Below, one piece after another: positions 41,936 through 52,489 of a DNA stretch of 64,000 bases. The position numbers and the translations under genes are program-made. Below the pieces are notes generated by a model that ran no database searches, was not told the DNA's origin, and saw only the letters and a program-made list of their open reading frames with translations. Within the stretch, counting starts at the first letter, position 1. Every line of letters starts with the position of its first letter. The DNA is from Bacillota bacterium (GTDB lineage: Bacteria; Bacillota; Clostridia; Lachnospirales; Lachnospiraceae). Where the stretch lies: positions 14,737 to 78,736 of the forward strand of contig JAEZJV010000013.1 in the NCBI GenBank assembly GCA_023415635.1. The letters run 5' to 3'.

Positions 41936-43999
41936 TTAAAGGATACGTTTAAACTTCCGCTCCAGTTCATATTGGCTCATTGCTATGATGACAGGTCTGC
42001 CATGCGGACAATGATAGGGATTATCCAGAGTTAAAAGCTCCTTGATTAAAGCGGAAGCCTCTTCATATGAGAAGATATGGTTCGCCTTTACGGCTGCCTT
42101 ACAGGATAAGGAAGCGATCCGCTCCAGGATCGATTGGGTTTTTGAGACCTGGGTAGTGATATCATCAGCCATTTCATCTATGAATTCCAACAAAAGCTCT
42201 TTCTCGGAAATGCTGTAGAGATCAGCAGGAACCGCGCGGATGGAATATTCGTTTCCGCCGAAATGTTCAATTTCATAGCCTAAGCTCACCAGCTCTGTTT
42301 TTCTCTTATTTAGTATCGTCTGCTCCCGAAGGGATAGGGTTAAGACGATGGGTGGCAGCAGCTGCTGAGAAGAATAGGTTTTGTTTTTGGCAGCGGTCAT
42401 AATCCTTTCATAAAGAACCTTCTCATGGGCTGCATGCTGGTCGATAATGTAAAGCTCTTTTCGGTATTCTACCAGCCAGTAAGTAGAGAATACCTGCCCA
42501 ATAATTCTATGTTCCTCTATCGCTCTTTTTGACAAGAAGGGTTCTGCTGCTTCGATAGAGTCGGTAGCAGTAAATAAATCGATCTGTTTTCCTGCTTCAA
42601 TAGTAGCTGCTGTTTTGACTTCTTCAGGGGCTTTACTTCCTAAAGAATTAATTTCAGCTTGTGCGTCAGAGGGTAAAAAAGCCTGGGAGATGTCCTTATT
42701 GACGTTTACATCTCTGCATACCTCTCCCGGTAATTTGTCTGTTACGGTGGACAGTATTTTTAATACCTCAAGACTGGCCTCGGGTGAATTGCTCCTGTTA
42801 CCGGAAGAATTATATATTGATTTTCTCTCAGCAACCTTGTTTTGCAGTGAGGCTGCGGACTGTTCCGAGCCCGGAGCGAGATAGCTGATCTCCTCTTTCT
42901 TTTGCTCCTGCATCAAAGAAGCTCTCCTCTTCTGCTCAAAGGGCTCCGGAAGTGGCACGACCGTCTCCTTTTTTACTTCCTGCTTTTCTAAAGATACCTT
43001 TGGTATCATCTCTTTCCCTGATAATGAATCCCGGATAGCCTCATAGGTTGCTTTGTAGACCTCTTCTGAGTTCTTTAACCTGATTTCCAGCTTTTGTGGA
43101 TGGACATTCACATCAATCATGGAAGGATCAATCTCGTAATATATTGAGGTAAAGGGATATTTATGCTGCATCAGGAAGGGTTTATAGGCTTCCTCGATGG
43201 CTTTTGTAATCACATTGCTTTTGATATATCTTCCATTGATAAAGTAATTCTCAAAATTTCTGTTACCACGATTAATGATAGGCTTGCCGATGTAGCCGCT
43301 GATATGGATGCCCTCTGTTTGATATTCCACATTCAGAAGCTCTTTTATGACATCCCTGCCATATACCTGATATAGGATATCTTTACTGTTATTATTACCG
43401 GAGGACTGAAGCTTAACCTGATTATTCATGATGAATTTAAAGGATACATTCGGGTGGGATACCATCAGACGTTCCATTAGATCGCTGATATAACCTGCCT
43501 CCGTCATGGCAGATTTTAAGAATTTCTTTCGGGCAGGTGTATTAAAGAACAGGTTACGGACAAGAATTGTGGTTCCGCCGGGACTGCCGATTTCGTCAAA
43601 GGCTTTTTCCTCGCCACCCTCAATAATATACCGGTAGCCGTTTAGCGCAGTCGGAGTCTTGGTAATCAGCTCCACCTGTGCTACGGATGCGATACTGGAT
43701 AGGGCTTCTCCTCGGAAACCCAGACTGGTTACACTGAGAAGATCCTCAGCAGAGCGAATTTTACTGGTAGCATGACGTAAAAATGCCAAGGGGATATCCT
43801 CTTTGGCAATTCCAGAGCCGTTATCAGTGATTCGGATAAAGCTCAGACCACCCTCCTTAATCTCTGCGGTTATGGCGGTAGCTCCGGCATCCATAGCATT
43901 CTCAATCAGTTCCTTAACAACAGCGCTGGGACGTTCTACGACCTCTCCGGCGGCAATCTGATTGATGGTGGTTTCATCGAGAACATGAATATATGACAT
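41936..43999 (-). CDS. mutL: DNA mismatch repair protein MutL (endonuclease type)
   Basis: 687 residues. GHKL ATPase motifs ELIENAMDAGAT, ITDNGSGI and GFRGEALSSIASVA, a variable linker (residues ~330-480), and a C-terminal domain with the metal-dependent nuclease motif DQHAAHEKVLYE and CPHGRPVI. This is the nicking MutL type expected in organisms without MutH. The start at 43999 has CGGAG upstream; the frame to 44020 lacks a site. Confidence 0.96.
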   Translation of the reverse strand: MSYIHVLDETTINQIAAGEVVERPSAVVKELIENAMDAGATAITAEIKEGGLSFIRITDNGSGIAKEDIPLAFLRHATSKIRSAEDLLSVTSLGFRGEALSSIASVAQVELITKTPTALNGYRYIIEGGEEKAFDEIGSPGGTTILVRNLFFNTPARKKFLKSAMTEAGYISDLMERLMVSHPNVSFKFIMNNQVKLQSSGNNNSKDILYQVYGRDVIKELLNVEYQTEGIHISGYIGKPIINRGNRNFENYFINGRYIKSNVITKAIEEAYKPFLMQHKYPFTSIYYEIDPSMIDVNVHPQKLEIRLKNSEEVYKATYEAIRDSLSGKEMIPKVSLEKQEVKKETVVPLPEPFEQKRRASLMQEQKKEEISYLAPGSEQSAASLQNKVAERKSIYNSSGNRSNSPEASLEVLKILSTVTDKLPGEVCRDVNVNKDISQAFLPSDAQAEINSLGSKAPEEVKTAATIEAGKQIDLFTATDSIEAAEPFLSKRAIEEHRIIGQVFSTYWLVEYRKELYIIDQHAAHEKVLYERIMTAAKNKTYSSQQLLPPIVLTLSLREQTILNKRKTELVSLGYEIEHFGGNEYSIRAVPADLYSISEKELLLEFIDEMADDITTQVSKTQSILERIASLSCKAAVKANHIFSYEEASALIKELLTLDNPYHCPHGRPVIIAMSQYELERKFKRIL

Positions 44000-44103
44000 A
44001 ACTTTCTCCGTTTCTATCAAATCAAAGCTGTGCTGAGAAAGCCTATGCTTCCTGACCTGTCTTCAACACAGCTCTGTAATGAATGAGAACAAGCTTAAGG
44101 TAC

Positions 44104-46821
44104 CTAAATTCTATCTTTGATTTTCTTCTGTAGCTGGTACAGCTTATTAATGGCATCAATTGGTGTAAAGCGGGCAATTTCCAAATCACGCAGCTCAGCA
44201 ATGATGTCCTCATTTTCGGAGGTCGAGAATAAGGAAAGTTGATTGCTGCTTTGCTTAGATTTTCTATTGTGCTTGACACCGTCTTTGAAAGTATTTTCTC
44301 CTTCTTTATCAAGCTCTAAGGAAAATTCCTCCTGTACATATTCGTCTTTTAGGTTTTCGTCCTCAGGAGCGGATAGGTTTCTTGTTTTTAGGGCAAGATC
44401 ATTGCCGGTCAGCTCATGAACAATTTCTGAGGCACGCTTCAGGACACTTGCCGGAACACCTGCAAGCTTGGCAACCTGAATACCGTAGCTCTTATCAGCT
44501 CCGCCTTTGACAATTTTACGCAGAAATACGATGTCTTCTCCCTGTTCCTTGACAGCGATACAATAATTGTTTACACCCTCCAGACGACCCTCCAGCTCAG
44601 TAAGCTCATGGTAATGAGTGGCAAATAAGGTCTTGGCACCCAGAAGCTGGCTGCTGCTGATATGCTCCACTACAGCCCATGCAATACTTAACCCGTCAAA
44701 GGTAGAGGTACCACGTCCAATCTCGTCCAGGATCAGAAGACTGTTCTTTGTAGCATTTCTCAAAATATTGGCTACCTCTGTCATCTCCACCATAAAGGTA
44801 CTCTGTCCGCTGGCAAGATCATCGGAGGCACCGACCCTTGTGAAAATACGATCAACAATACTGATCTGTGCCGAGGCCGCAGGAACAAAGCTTCCAATCT
44901 GTGCCATCAGCACAATTAAAGCTGTCTGACGCATATAAGTGGATTTCCCTGCCATATTCGGACCGGTAATGATAGATACGCGGTTTTGCTTATTATCCAG
45001 CAGGGTATCGTTTGCAACAAACATATCGTGAGAGATCATACGCTCCACCACAGGATGTCTGCCGTTTTTGATATGTATGGAACCGTTGGTATTCATCTCG
45101 GGTCTATTATAGTTGTTTTGCTCCGCAACCAGTGCCAGGGAAGCGAAAACATCGATTTTAGCAATTGCCTTGGCTGTTTGTTGAATACGCTTAACCTCTA
45201 GTGCAATCTGATCTCTTACCTCACAGAATAAATCATACTCCAGGGAAAACAGCTTGTCCTCAGCACCTAAAATGATATCCTCCAGCTCCTTGAGCTCGGG
45301 AGTGGTATAACGTTCTGCATTGGCTAAGGTCTGTTTTCTGATCCAGGTCGCGGGTACCAGATTAGCATAGGAATTGGTTACCTCCAGGTAATAACCGAAG
45401 ACACGGTTATATCGAATCCTAAGATTCTTAATTCCGGTTGTCTCGCGTTCCTTTGTCTCCAGATCCATAAGCCAGTCCTTACCCTCTGTCTTGGCCCTTC
45501 TGAGACGGTCAACCTCTTCATTATATCCCTCCTTGATGATGCCGCCTTCCTTAATATTAATCGGAGGCTCCTCTGCAATGGAGGTCTGAATCAACGTATA
45601 GATATCCTCCAGCGTATCAAGCTCTCTATATACCTCCTTTAAAAATTCACAATCAAAACTCTGCAGCAGAAACTTGATATGGGGCAGCATGGACAAAGAG
45701 GTAGTGAAAGCAATTAAGTCCCTAGGATTGGCACTCTTATAACTGATTTTACTCATCAGACGTTCCAGATCGTAGATAGGATTTAAGTATTCCCTGATTT
45801 CTTCTCTGGATATCATATTCTCTTTTAGCTGGGTTACGGCATCAAGTCTCTCATTGATCATATCATAATCTATTAGAGGTTGCTCCATATAGCTTCTAAG
45901 TAGTCTTGCTCCCATCGCTGTATTTGTTTTATCCAGAACCCATAATAGGGAACCTTTTTTCGCTTTCTCGCGAATGGTCTCAGTTAATTCCAGATTACGT
46001 ATCGTAGTGCTGTCCAACAGCATATATTTCTCATAGGTATACGGAGTAAGCTGAGTGATATGGGAAAGATAGCTTTTTTGAGTCTTCATCAAAAACTGCA
46101 TGATGCAGCCTGCAGCAATCACACCGATGGTATAATCCTTTAATCCCAAACCGTCCAGGGTCGCAATTTTAAAATGCTCCTTTAAAGCTCTGATGCACAA
46201 CTCATCATCAAAATACCAGGGCTCCAGAGGAGACAGGGTAACATTATTATAATTTTTAAGTGTTTCGATATTAATTCCAGATACAAAAAAGGTATCATTG
46301 CATATAATCTCCGAGGGAGACCATTTGAAGATTTCATCCATCAGCTTACGCTCACTGTCAACCTCCGTGACATAATAATCACCGGTGGTTACATCCACGA
46401 GGGAGATACCGTAAGCATTGGTGGTATGTATCACTGACATCAGATAATTATTCTTTGTTTCATCCAATATCTGAGTATTGATATTCGTTCCAGGAGTCAC
46501 AATACGGACTACTTCTCTTTTCACCAGACCCTTGGCCAGCTTTGGATCCTCTACCTGCTCACAGATGGCTACCCGGTAGCCTCGGCTGACAAGCTTACTC
46601 AGATAGCTTTCTGCCGCATGGTAGGGAACACCGCACATTGGAGCACGTTCCTCCTGACCGATACTTTTTCCGGTAAGAGCAATCTCCAATTCCTTGGAAC
46701 AGACATGCGCATCCTCAAAAAACATCTCATAAAAATCGCCCAGCCGGTAGAATAAAATACAGTCTTTATATTGTTCCTTGATCTCCATATATTGCTTCAT
46801 CAAAGGAGTTAATTGAGTCAT
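44104..46821 (-). CDS. mutS: DNA mismatch repair protein MutS
   Basis: 905 residues. Mismatch-binding domain with FYRLGDFYEMFFEDA (Phe-x-Glu wedge), connector and lever domains, the ATPase with ITGPNMAGKSTYMRQTAL, LILDEIGRGTSTFDGLSIAW and THYHEL, and a C-terminal tail holding the clamp-binding-like QLSLF. ATG at 46821 has AAAGGA ten bases upstream. Followed by mutL after ~100 bp. Confidence 0.97.
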   Translation of the reverse strand: MTQLTPLMKQYMEIKEQYKDCILFYRLGDFYEMFFEDAHVCSKELEIALTGKSIGQEERAPMCGVPYHAAESYLSKLVSRGYRVAICEQVEDPKLAKGLVKREVVRIVTPGTNINTQILDETKNNYLMSVIHTTNAYGISLVDVTTGDYYVTEVDSERKLMDEIFKWSPSEIICNDTFFVSGINIETLKNYNNVTLSPLEPWYFDDELCIRALKEHFKIATLDGLGLKDYTIGVIAAGCIMQFLMKTQKSYLSHITQLTPYTYEKYMLLDSTTIRNLELTETIREKAKKGSLLWVLDKTNTAMGARLLRSYMEQPLIDYDMINERLDAVTQLKENMISREEIREYLNPIYDLERLMSKISYKSANPRDLIAFTTSLSMLPHIKFLLQSFDCEFLKEVYRELDTLEDIYTLIQTSIAEEPPINIKEGGIIKEGYNEEVDRLRRAKTEGKDWLMDLETKERETTGIKNLRIRYNRVFGYYLEVTNSYANLVPATWIRKQTLANAERYTTPELKELEDIILGAEDKLFSLEYDLFCEVRDQIALEVKRIQQTAKAIAKIDVFASLALVAEQNNYNRPEMNTNGSIHIKNGRHPVVERMISHDMFVANDTLLDNKQNRVSIITGPNMAGKSTYMRQTALIVLMAQIGSFVPAASAQISIVDRIFTRVGASDDLASGQSTFMVEMTEVANILRNATKNSLLILDEIGRGTSTFDGLSIAWAVVEHISSSQLLGAKTLFATHYHELTELEGRLEGVNNYCIAVKEQGEDIVFLRKIVKGGADKSYGIQVAKLAGVPASVLKRASEIVHELTGNDLALKTRNLSAPEDENLKDEYVQEEFSLELDKEGENTFKDGVKHNRKSKQSSNQLSLFSTSENEDIIAELRDLEIARFTPIDAINKLYQLQKKIKDRI

Positions 46822-46913
46822 GGCGAACAAATCCTTTCCTTCGTATTTAAGCTAAAAAACCACTACAATTATATCATAATGATACCCGATTGCAATGGTT
46901 TTGGTGTCTAAGT

Positions 46914-47393
46914 TTATACATCGTCCTGAGAATCCTCAGCCAGATTCTCACCGTCTGCGGCAGTTGTGGCAAGGATATCACAGCGTTCATTCATGGGATG
47001 TCCAGCATGACCCTTCACCCACACATAGGTAACCTGATGAGGCTCCATAGCTTTCAAAAGGCGCTTCCACAAATCAATATTCTTTACAGGTTCGTTTCTG
47101 CCTCTTGTCCAGCCTTTCTTAATCCATCCCTCCAGCCAATGCTCATTGAAAGCCTTAACCAGATATTGGGAATCTGAATATAGAACGACCTGGCAGGGCT
47201 TTGTCAGAGCTTCCAGCCCAGCTATCGCAGCCATGAGCTCCATCCTGTTATTGGTTGTTTTCTTAAAGCCGCCACTGTATTCTCTTTCATGGACAGTACC
47301 CTTACTGTCCACATACACCACAATGGCACCATAACCTCCCGGTCCTTCCGGATTTCCCCGTGCCGAACCGTCTGTATATATCGTTACCTTCAT
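46914..47393 (-). CDS. rnhA: Ribonuclease HI
   Basis: 159 residues. Catalytic carboxylates in [45 protein letters not shown] and [12 protein letters not shown]. It degrades RNA in RNA-DNA hybrids. Start ATG at 47393 with GGAG; the TTG at 47405 overlaps the site. A type HII enzyme is also encoded at 59358. Confidence 0.95.
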   Translation of the reverse strand: MKVTIYTDGSARGNPEGPGGYGAIVVYVDSKGTVHEREYSGGFKKTTNNRMELMAAIAGLEALTKPCQVVLYSDSQYLVKAFNEHWLEGWIKKGWTRGRNEPVKNIDLWKRLLKAMEPHQVTYVWVKGHAGHPMNERCDILATTAADGENLAEDSQDDV

Positions 47394-47444
47394 ATTAAGC
47401 TCCAATCCTAATTAAGATAGACAATCTTTCGTATATAACGTGAA

Positions 47445-49115
47445 CTATATCTTTGCCCATTCTCCTGTAGTCAAAAAGTCAAAAGCTGCTTTATCTGCTC
47501 CTTCGGTGATTTCCTTCGGATAACCAAGCATATCCAATAACCGTATGGCATTCTTTGATACAGACTTTCCCTGATACAATAAATAATCAAAAATTATCTG
47601 ATGCTTCTCGATTCGTTCCTGGAAATGATAATTGGAATAAGCACCCTCCAGAATATGAGTAAGCTCGATATCATGCGTAGCAGCAAAAACAAGAGTATTT
47701 TTTTCGGCGAGGGAAGACAGAATTCTTGAGGAGGCGGCAATACGTTCCAGTGTATTCGTACCACGAAGGACCTCATCTATAAAGCATAATGTAGGGATTT
47801 CATCGTTGACGCTGTCCAAAATTCTCTTTAAGGATTTGATTTCTACAATGTAATAGCTCTCACTGCTGAAGATATTATCCTTGATTGCCATAGAGGAATA
47901 GATCTGGAAAAAGCTTCCCTGATAACTCCTTGCCATCGCAGTATATATAGTCTGGGATAAAATCGCATTGACAGCCAGAGTCTTGATAAAGGTGGACTTA
48001 CCTGAGGCATTGGAACCGGTGATTAAGACCGACTGCTGCTCGGTAATGGAATTGGGCACTGGCTCCTCCAATAACGGATGGTAGAGTTCTATGGCAGAGA
48101 TCCCAGGCTTTTGGGATTTTGTCAAGCTGGGTTCGCAGTAATAATCAATCAGGTTACGAAAGGAGGCGGCTGCCATCATACTGTCCAGATAACCGATTGT
48201 CTCGTAGATATGATTCAACACCGCTCTGTTCTTTTTAAAGAAGCCAAGCATAGAGTTGAATTTGATCAGATCGAGATGAAAAAGCATACGCAGATAGTCA
48301 AGAATCATCTCAAGGATATCTCCGCTTCCGCTCTTGGTGGTTAGTAAAAAACTACCTCTTTGAATCTTCCGGAAGTGTTTGATATCCTTCTTCAAGGAGT
48401 CTGTATATGTCCTTATCTCCGGAAGCTCCATTCGAATAAAAGCCTTAGAACTATCCAGAAGACGAAAAATATAGGAAAAGACCAAAAGATAATTTTCAAT
48501 TTTTCCTTTGCAGGTATAATAATGAAAGATATTAATGATAAAAAAGGACAATGATAAAAATCCACCTAAGGCTGGTATCACAAAAATCAAAGAGATGGAG
48601 ATCAAAAGAGCCAGATCCAAAAGGTAATGAATCAGATTACTTTCCGTCTTTTGTGCCTCAAGGCGGTTGATATATTCATACACTGAGATATGCTTTATCT
48701 TACCGACCTTATGCAGTCCGGTTTGCAGCTTTAACCTCTCTGTTCCATTCTTTTCGAAATATTTCATCAGGCGGTTGCGTTCCTTCAATTCTGCTTCCTC
48801 AAAGCAGGGTTTATGAAGCAATGCGTAAAGATATTCTTCTCCTATGGAGGATTGAGTATTATTCATAACCATAAATATTTCATCCATATCAAGATCATTC
48901 CAGGTAATATCATCCACATCAAGACGACTGTCCTGTTTGGTTTTGTAAAATAATTTGATGGAGTTCATCTTTTCAGAGGTAAATTCCCCCTTAGGTGTGT
49001 CTCCCCACTCATTTATCAATCGTTCCTTAAGAAATCTTCTATTCCTAAATTCATTCAGCCAGCTCCAAAGGACTATGGCAATCATAATTCCGATAATAAC
49101 TACAATATACTGCAT
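47445..49115 (-). CDS. Membrane-associated MutS-family ATPase
   Basis: 556 residues. An N-terminal membrane helix and a second pair of helices (residues ~168-205) are followed by a MutS lever-like helical region and a C-terminal MutS domain V: VLITGSNASGKSTFIKTLAV, LCFIDEVLRGTNTLERIAAS and FAATHDIELTHI. No mismatch-binding or Smr domain. This membrane MutS-like group is distinct from MutS and MutS2 and has no settled function. Start at the ATG with GGGAGA 8 bases upstream. Confidence 0.88.
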   Translation of the reverse strand: MQYIVVIIGIMIAIVLWSWLNEFRNRRFLKERLINEWGDTPKGEFTSEKMNSIKLFYKTKQDSRLDVDDITWNDLDMDEIFMVMNNTQSSIGEEYLYALLHKPCFEEAELKERNRLMKYFEKNGTERLKLQTGLHKVGKIKHISVYEYINRLEAQKTESNLIHYLLDLALLISISLIFVIPALGGFLSLSFFIINIFHYYTCKGKIENYLLVFSYIFRLLDSSKAFIRMELPEIRTYTDSLKKDIKHFRKIQRGSFLLTTKSGSGDILEMILDYLRMLFHLDLIKFNSMLGFFKKNRAVLNHIYETIGYLDSMMAAASFRNLIDYYCEPSLTKSQKPGISAIELYHPLLEEPVPNSITEQQSVLITGSNASGKSTFIKTLAVNAILSQTIYTAMARSYQGSFFQIYSSMAIKDNIFSSESYYIVEIKSLKRILDSVNDEIPTLCFIDEVLRGTNTLERIAASSRILSSLAEKNTLVFAATHDIELTHILEGAYSNYHFQERIEKHQIIFDYLLYQGKSVSKNAIRLLDMLGYPKEITEGADKAAFDFLTTGEWAKI

Positions 49116-49251
49116 CAGCATATTCTCCCATCAGGCTATTTTGGTTGAGTATTAAGCTATTGTTATTTTTTTCATTAGGGCTATTATAGCTTTCGTTACA
49201 GGTACTGTCAATTCCGATGGATTATTTTTCGTTTGGAACGGAATATATATG

Positions 49252-49279
49252 AAAAATGGTTGGACATGCGTCCAACCAT
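49252..49279 (-). terminator. Terminator of the C40 peptidase gene
   Basis: Ten-bp stem ATGGTTGGAC/GTCCAACCAT (49256-49265, 49270-49279) around ATGC, followed on the minus strand by a run of T. Confidence 0.85.
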
Positions 49280-49341
49280 TGTATTCACAGAAAGAATTGA
49301 TATCGACAAAAACAGTTAATATATTACAAAGTATTTAATTC

Positions 49342-50409
49342 TTATTCGTAGAGATATCTAACACATTTCACAGGTTTTCTGTAGTACATATTGCTTATCT
49401 TAATACCGTCTCTTCTGTTACTTGCATGAATAACCTGACCGTTACCGATGAACATTGCAACATGATTAATATAGGATGAGCTACCATAGAACACCAAATC
49501 ACCGGGCTTAATGTTGCCGGATGAAATTGTGGTACCGCCTCGTGCCTGACTTCTGGAGTCACGAGGAATATAGATACCTAACTTTCTGTAGAGTGCCTGA
49601 ACATATCCGGAACAATCTACTCCTACACCGAGGGTGGTTCCTCCCCATACATATCTGTCTCCTAAATAATTCTTGGCAAGATTCACTAATGAAATACGGC
49701 TACTAGATACTCCGGAGCCAAACTGTAATTCTTCCATAGATACCGCTTTTGACAATTCAAAGGATAAATTAACAAATTCCTTTGCAACATAAGCAACAGT
49801 ACCATTAGCAGAATCATCAGAGTCAAGACTTACCTTTACCCACTTACCATACCTTTCATCATCCGTAAACACCTTAGAATCAAGTACAATTAGTGTTTCA
49901 CCCTTTGCTACCTGGTCAATCAATTCAGCATCCGTGGAAGGAAGTGCTCTGACATTCAACCCGCTGGTATTGGCAGTAGCCACATAGCTGCCAACCCTTC
50001 TTGCAAGCTCAGTAGCTTCCGAGCCGGTAATCAGATAATCACTTTTAACATAACCGGTTACCTTACCGGATTTTATCTTTGTCCAGCCGTTCTTGCTTCC
50101 CTCAAGAATTTCACAGCCACCGTTTTTTGGAAGCTTACCCAGAAGCTTTTCATTTTCACCAGGGGCAGAACGAATCATTAAGTTTGTATCTACATTAGCG
50201 ATACCAATATTGGTAAAACCAGGGATGGGTATCTGGTAGGTTGATAAACTGGATATAGTTGAACCACCACTATCTGTGCTGGAAGTAATTTTATCGTAAG
50301 TAAAACCAGCTACGGCTTCCTCATAAGCCATCGCTGTCTTTGGAGTGGCTGTGAGTATTAATGTTCCCGTTACACATACCAAGGAAAATCCAAGGAGCTT
50401 CCTATTCAT
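49342..50409 (-). CDS. Secreted SH3-NlpC/P60 (C40) peptidoglycan endopeptidase
   Basis: 355 residues. Signal peptide ending near residue 28 (TPKTAMAYEE), two bacterial SH3 domains (residues ~75-125 and ~140-205) and a C-terminal NlpC/P60 domain with catalytic Cys in GVDCSGYVQALY and His in INHVAMFIGNG and VIHAS. It cleaves peptide bonds in wall stem peptides, typically gamma-D-Glu-diamino acid. The gene has its own near-consensus promoter (50531) and terminator. Confidence 0.94.
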   Translation of the reverse strand: MNRKLLGFSLVCVTGTLILTATPKTAMAYEEAVAGFTYDKITSSTDSGGSTISSLSTYQIPIPGFTNIGIANVDTNLMIRSAPGENEKLLGKLPKNGGCEILEGSKNGWTKIKSGKVTGYVKSDYLITGSEATELARRVGSYVATANTSGLNVRALPSTDAELIDQVAKGETLIVLDSKVFTDDERYGKWVKVSLDSDDSANGTVAYVAKEFVNLSFELSKAVSMEELQFGSGVSSSRISLVNLAKNYLGDRYVWGGTTLGVGVDCSGYVQALYRKLGIYIPRDSRSQARGGTTISSGNIKPGDLVFYGSSSYINHVAMFIGNGQVIHASNRRDGIKISNMYYRKPVKCVRYLYE

Positions 50410-50738
50410 TGCATTTCCTCCATTTTTCTTGTTTTAATCGCGAAATATTAAGTCGTCACATCATGTGAAATAATATGTAATCAAATTGTTAACTTAATTA
50501 TTACACAAATATTAAATATGTTACGTGTGTATTATATCAAAGGCTATTAAATTTGTCAACTATGTGTCAGTTCTATTTTAAAATTTAGTCATTCTCTACA
50601 ATTTTGGCAATAGATAGTAACATATAGGGCATTCTTCCTATGTATTTTACCATTAGTATAGAACAATTTTAATGAAAGAGCATTCATGGTGAGCAGGGTG
50701 AGTTTATGATACAAACATCTCTCAATGTATAACAAAAA
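50410..50738. other. Intergenic region upstream of the C40 peptidase gene
   Basis: Contains the peptidase promoter (50531-50559), a ~115-nt AT-rich leader with the 13-bp palindrome TCACATCATGTGA (50456-50468), and about 180 bp beyond the promoter in which I see nothing. Confidence 0.5.
50531..50559 (-). promoter_or_regulatory. Consensus sigma-A promoter of the C40 peptidase gene
   Basis: Minus strand TTGACA (50559-50554), 17 bp, TATAAT (50536-50531), both boxes perfect. The gene is therefore likely to be strongly expressed unless repressed. Confidence 0.9.
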
Positions 50739-50772
50739 GAGATAAACTTGTTCAATATGACAAGTCTATCTC
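50739..50772 (-). terminator. Terminator after spoIVA
   Basis: Thirteen-bp stem with one mismatch: GAGATAAACTTGT (50739-50751) and ACAAGTCTATCTC (50760-50772), then TTTTT on the minus strand. Confidence 0.85.
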
Positions 50773-50807
50773 CCTTATCAGTTATCATATTCATTATAAG
50801 CAGCTGC

Positions 50808-52286
50808 TTATATGATGATGCAGACAAGTCCACCGTTACTGTCATTTATAATCTTCTGCATCGTTTCCTGAAGCTTTAGCTGGCTTTCATCCGTCAGCTT
50901 ATTGATTTTGGTACTGATACCGTCATCTACGAGCTGACGTATCGTCTTTCCGAAGATGTTCGTTTCCCAGATACCCTCGGGATTATCCTTAGCATTGGCA
51001 TTGATATAATTGATCAGATCCTTAGCCTGATCCTCAGAGCCTACAATCGGTGCGACTTCGGTCAGTATATCAGCCTTGATCATGTGAATGGACGGAGCTG
51101 TAGCCTTAATTTTTACTCCAAACTTATTGCCATGCTTCATAATCTCGGGCTCTTCTATTCTAACCTCATTTTTAAGCGGGGAAACAATACCATAGCCCTT
51201 TTGACGCACTTCATTGGCAGCTGTGGAGACCTTTTCGTATTCTGTTTTTCTGGCTGCAAGCTCCTTCAGGGTAGATATTAGCTGATACTCTCCACTAATC
51301 GGTACACCAATCAGGTCGCTTAAGATCTGATAATAATACATATCGTCAAATTCTACATTGACACTGACCGTACCGTCCTGCATATTGATCTTATCCAATT
51401 TAAAGCGCTTCACGTATTTACTGTCCGTATCGAAGTTGGCTAATCTGGCATCTTTAACCTGGGATACTTTATGAAGCAGCTCCTTAACCGAAGTAATTAA
51501 ATCTGTCTTTAACCAATGATTCTGAGGAAGCATCTCAGCCCATTTTGGCATAAAAAAATCCAGCTCGGTGATTGGAAATACGGAAAGGATATTCTCCATA
51601 ATTCTGGTAATATCCTCCTTGCGTAGCTGCTCAGCATTTACCGGCAGTACAGGCACATTGTATTCCTCCTGCATCTCTTCTGTTATTTTTAAGGTCTCAT
51701 TGGAATAAGGCTTATTCGTATTCAAAAGTACAATGAAGGGCTTTCCGAGATGCTTCAGCTCATTGATGGTTCGCTCTTCCGGAACACGATAATTTGTCCG
51801 CGGAAGATCACCGAAGCTTCCATCCGTAGTAACGACAATACCTATCGTGGAATGATCCTTAATTACCTTCCTGGTTCCTATTTCAGCTGCCTGGGTGAAA
51901 GGAATTTCCTGCTCGAACCAGGGTGTATGTACCATGCGCTCGTGCTGGTTTTCAATATGTCCGGAAGCACCGTCCACCATATAGCCTACACAATCGATCA
52001 ATCGAATTTTTACCTTCGTCTCGTCATTGAAGGTTATCGTAGCGGCTTCCTTCGGGATGAATTTAGGCTCTGTCGTCATGATTGTCTTTCCAGCAGCAGC
52101 TTGTGGTAATTCGTCAATTGCCCGCTCTCTGCTATGGACATCCTCTATACCCGGTATGACCAAGAGATCCATAAATCTCTTAATAAAGGTAGACTTTCCT
52201 GTTCTGACCGGTCCTACCACACCAATGTATATTTCACCGCCTGTCCTAGCCTGGATATCATTATAAACATCGTACTGCCCTAACAT
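50808..52286 (-). CDS. spoIVA: Stage IV sporulation protein A
   Basis: 492 residues. Spore-coat morphogenetic ATPase. Walker A GVVGPVRTGKSTFIKRFM near residue 20, switch region IRLIDCVGYMVDGASGH, LLNTNKPY as a degenerate base-recognition motif, and a C-terminus ending GGLVCIII that fits the membrane-surface-targeting end of SpoIVA. It forms the basement layer of the coat round the forespore and shows the organism makes endospores. AAGGAGG precedes the ATG at 52286; longer frames are not supported. Confidence 0.97.
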   Translation of the reverse strand: MLGQYDVYNDIQARTGGEIYIGVVGPVRTGKSTFIKRFMDLLVIPGIEDVHSRERAIDELPQAAAGKTIMTTEPKFIPKEAATITFNDETKVKIRLIDCVGYMVDGASGHIENQHERMVHTPWFEQEIPFTQAAEIGTRKVIKDHSTIGIVVTTDGSFGDLPRTNYRVPEERTINELKHLGKPFIVLLNTNKPYSNETLKITEEMQEEYNVPVLPVNAEQLRKEDITRIMENILSVFPITELDFFMPKWAEMLPQNHWLKTDLITSVKELLHKVSQVKDARLANFDTDSKYVKRFKLDKINMQDGTVSVNVEFDDMYYYQILSDLIGVPISGEYQLISTLKELAARKTEYEKVSTAANEVRQKGYGIVSPLKNEVRIEEPEIMKHGNKFGVKIKATAPSIHMIKADILTEVAPIVGSEDQAKDLINYINANAKDNPEGIWETNIFGKTIRQLVDDGISTKINKLTDESQLKLQETMQKIINDSNGGLVCIII

Positions 52287-52442
52287 ATGCCAACCCTCCT
52301 TATGGTTATAGTTAAAGATATGCAGGGAATACACATTGTATGTATACATCAAGTGCGAATCAGCAGCTTAATCAAAGCAAATCCATTGTATCGCATAGAG
52401 GAAGAAGCTTCGTAGCAAAAGCAAGTTCCTGCCACATAATAA

Positions 52443-52472
52443 AACAGCCTTACCTATTATGGTAAGGCTGTT
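52443..52472 (-). terminator. Terminator of the inositol monophosphatase gene
   Basis: Perfect 12-bp stem AACAGCCTTACC/GGTAAGGCTGTT with a 6-base loop, T-rich on the minus strand. It separates this gene from spoIVA. Confidence 0.85.
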
Positions 52473-52489
52473 AAAATTATATAGTATGA

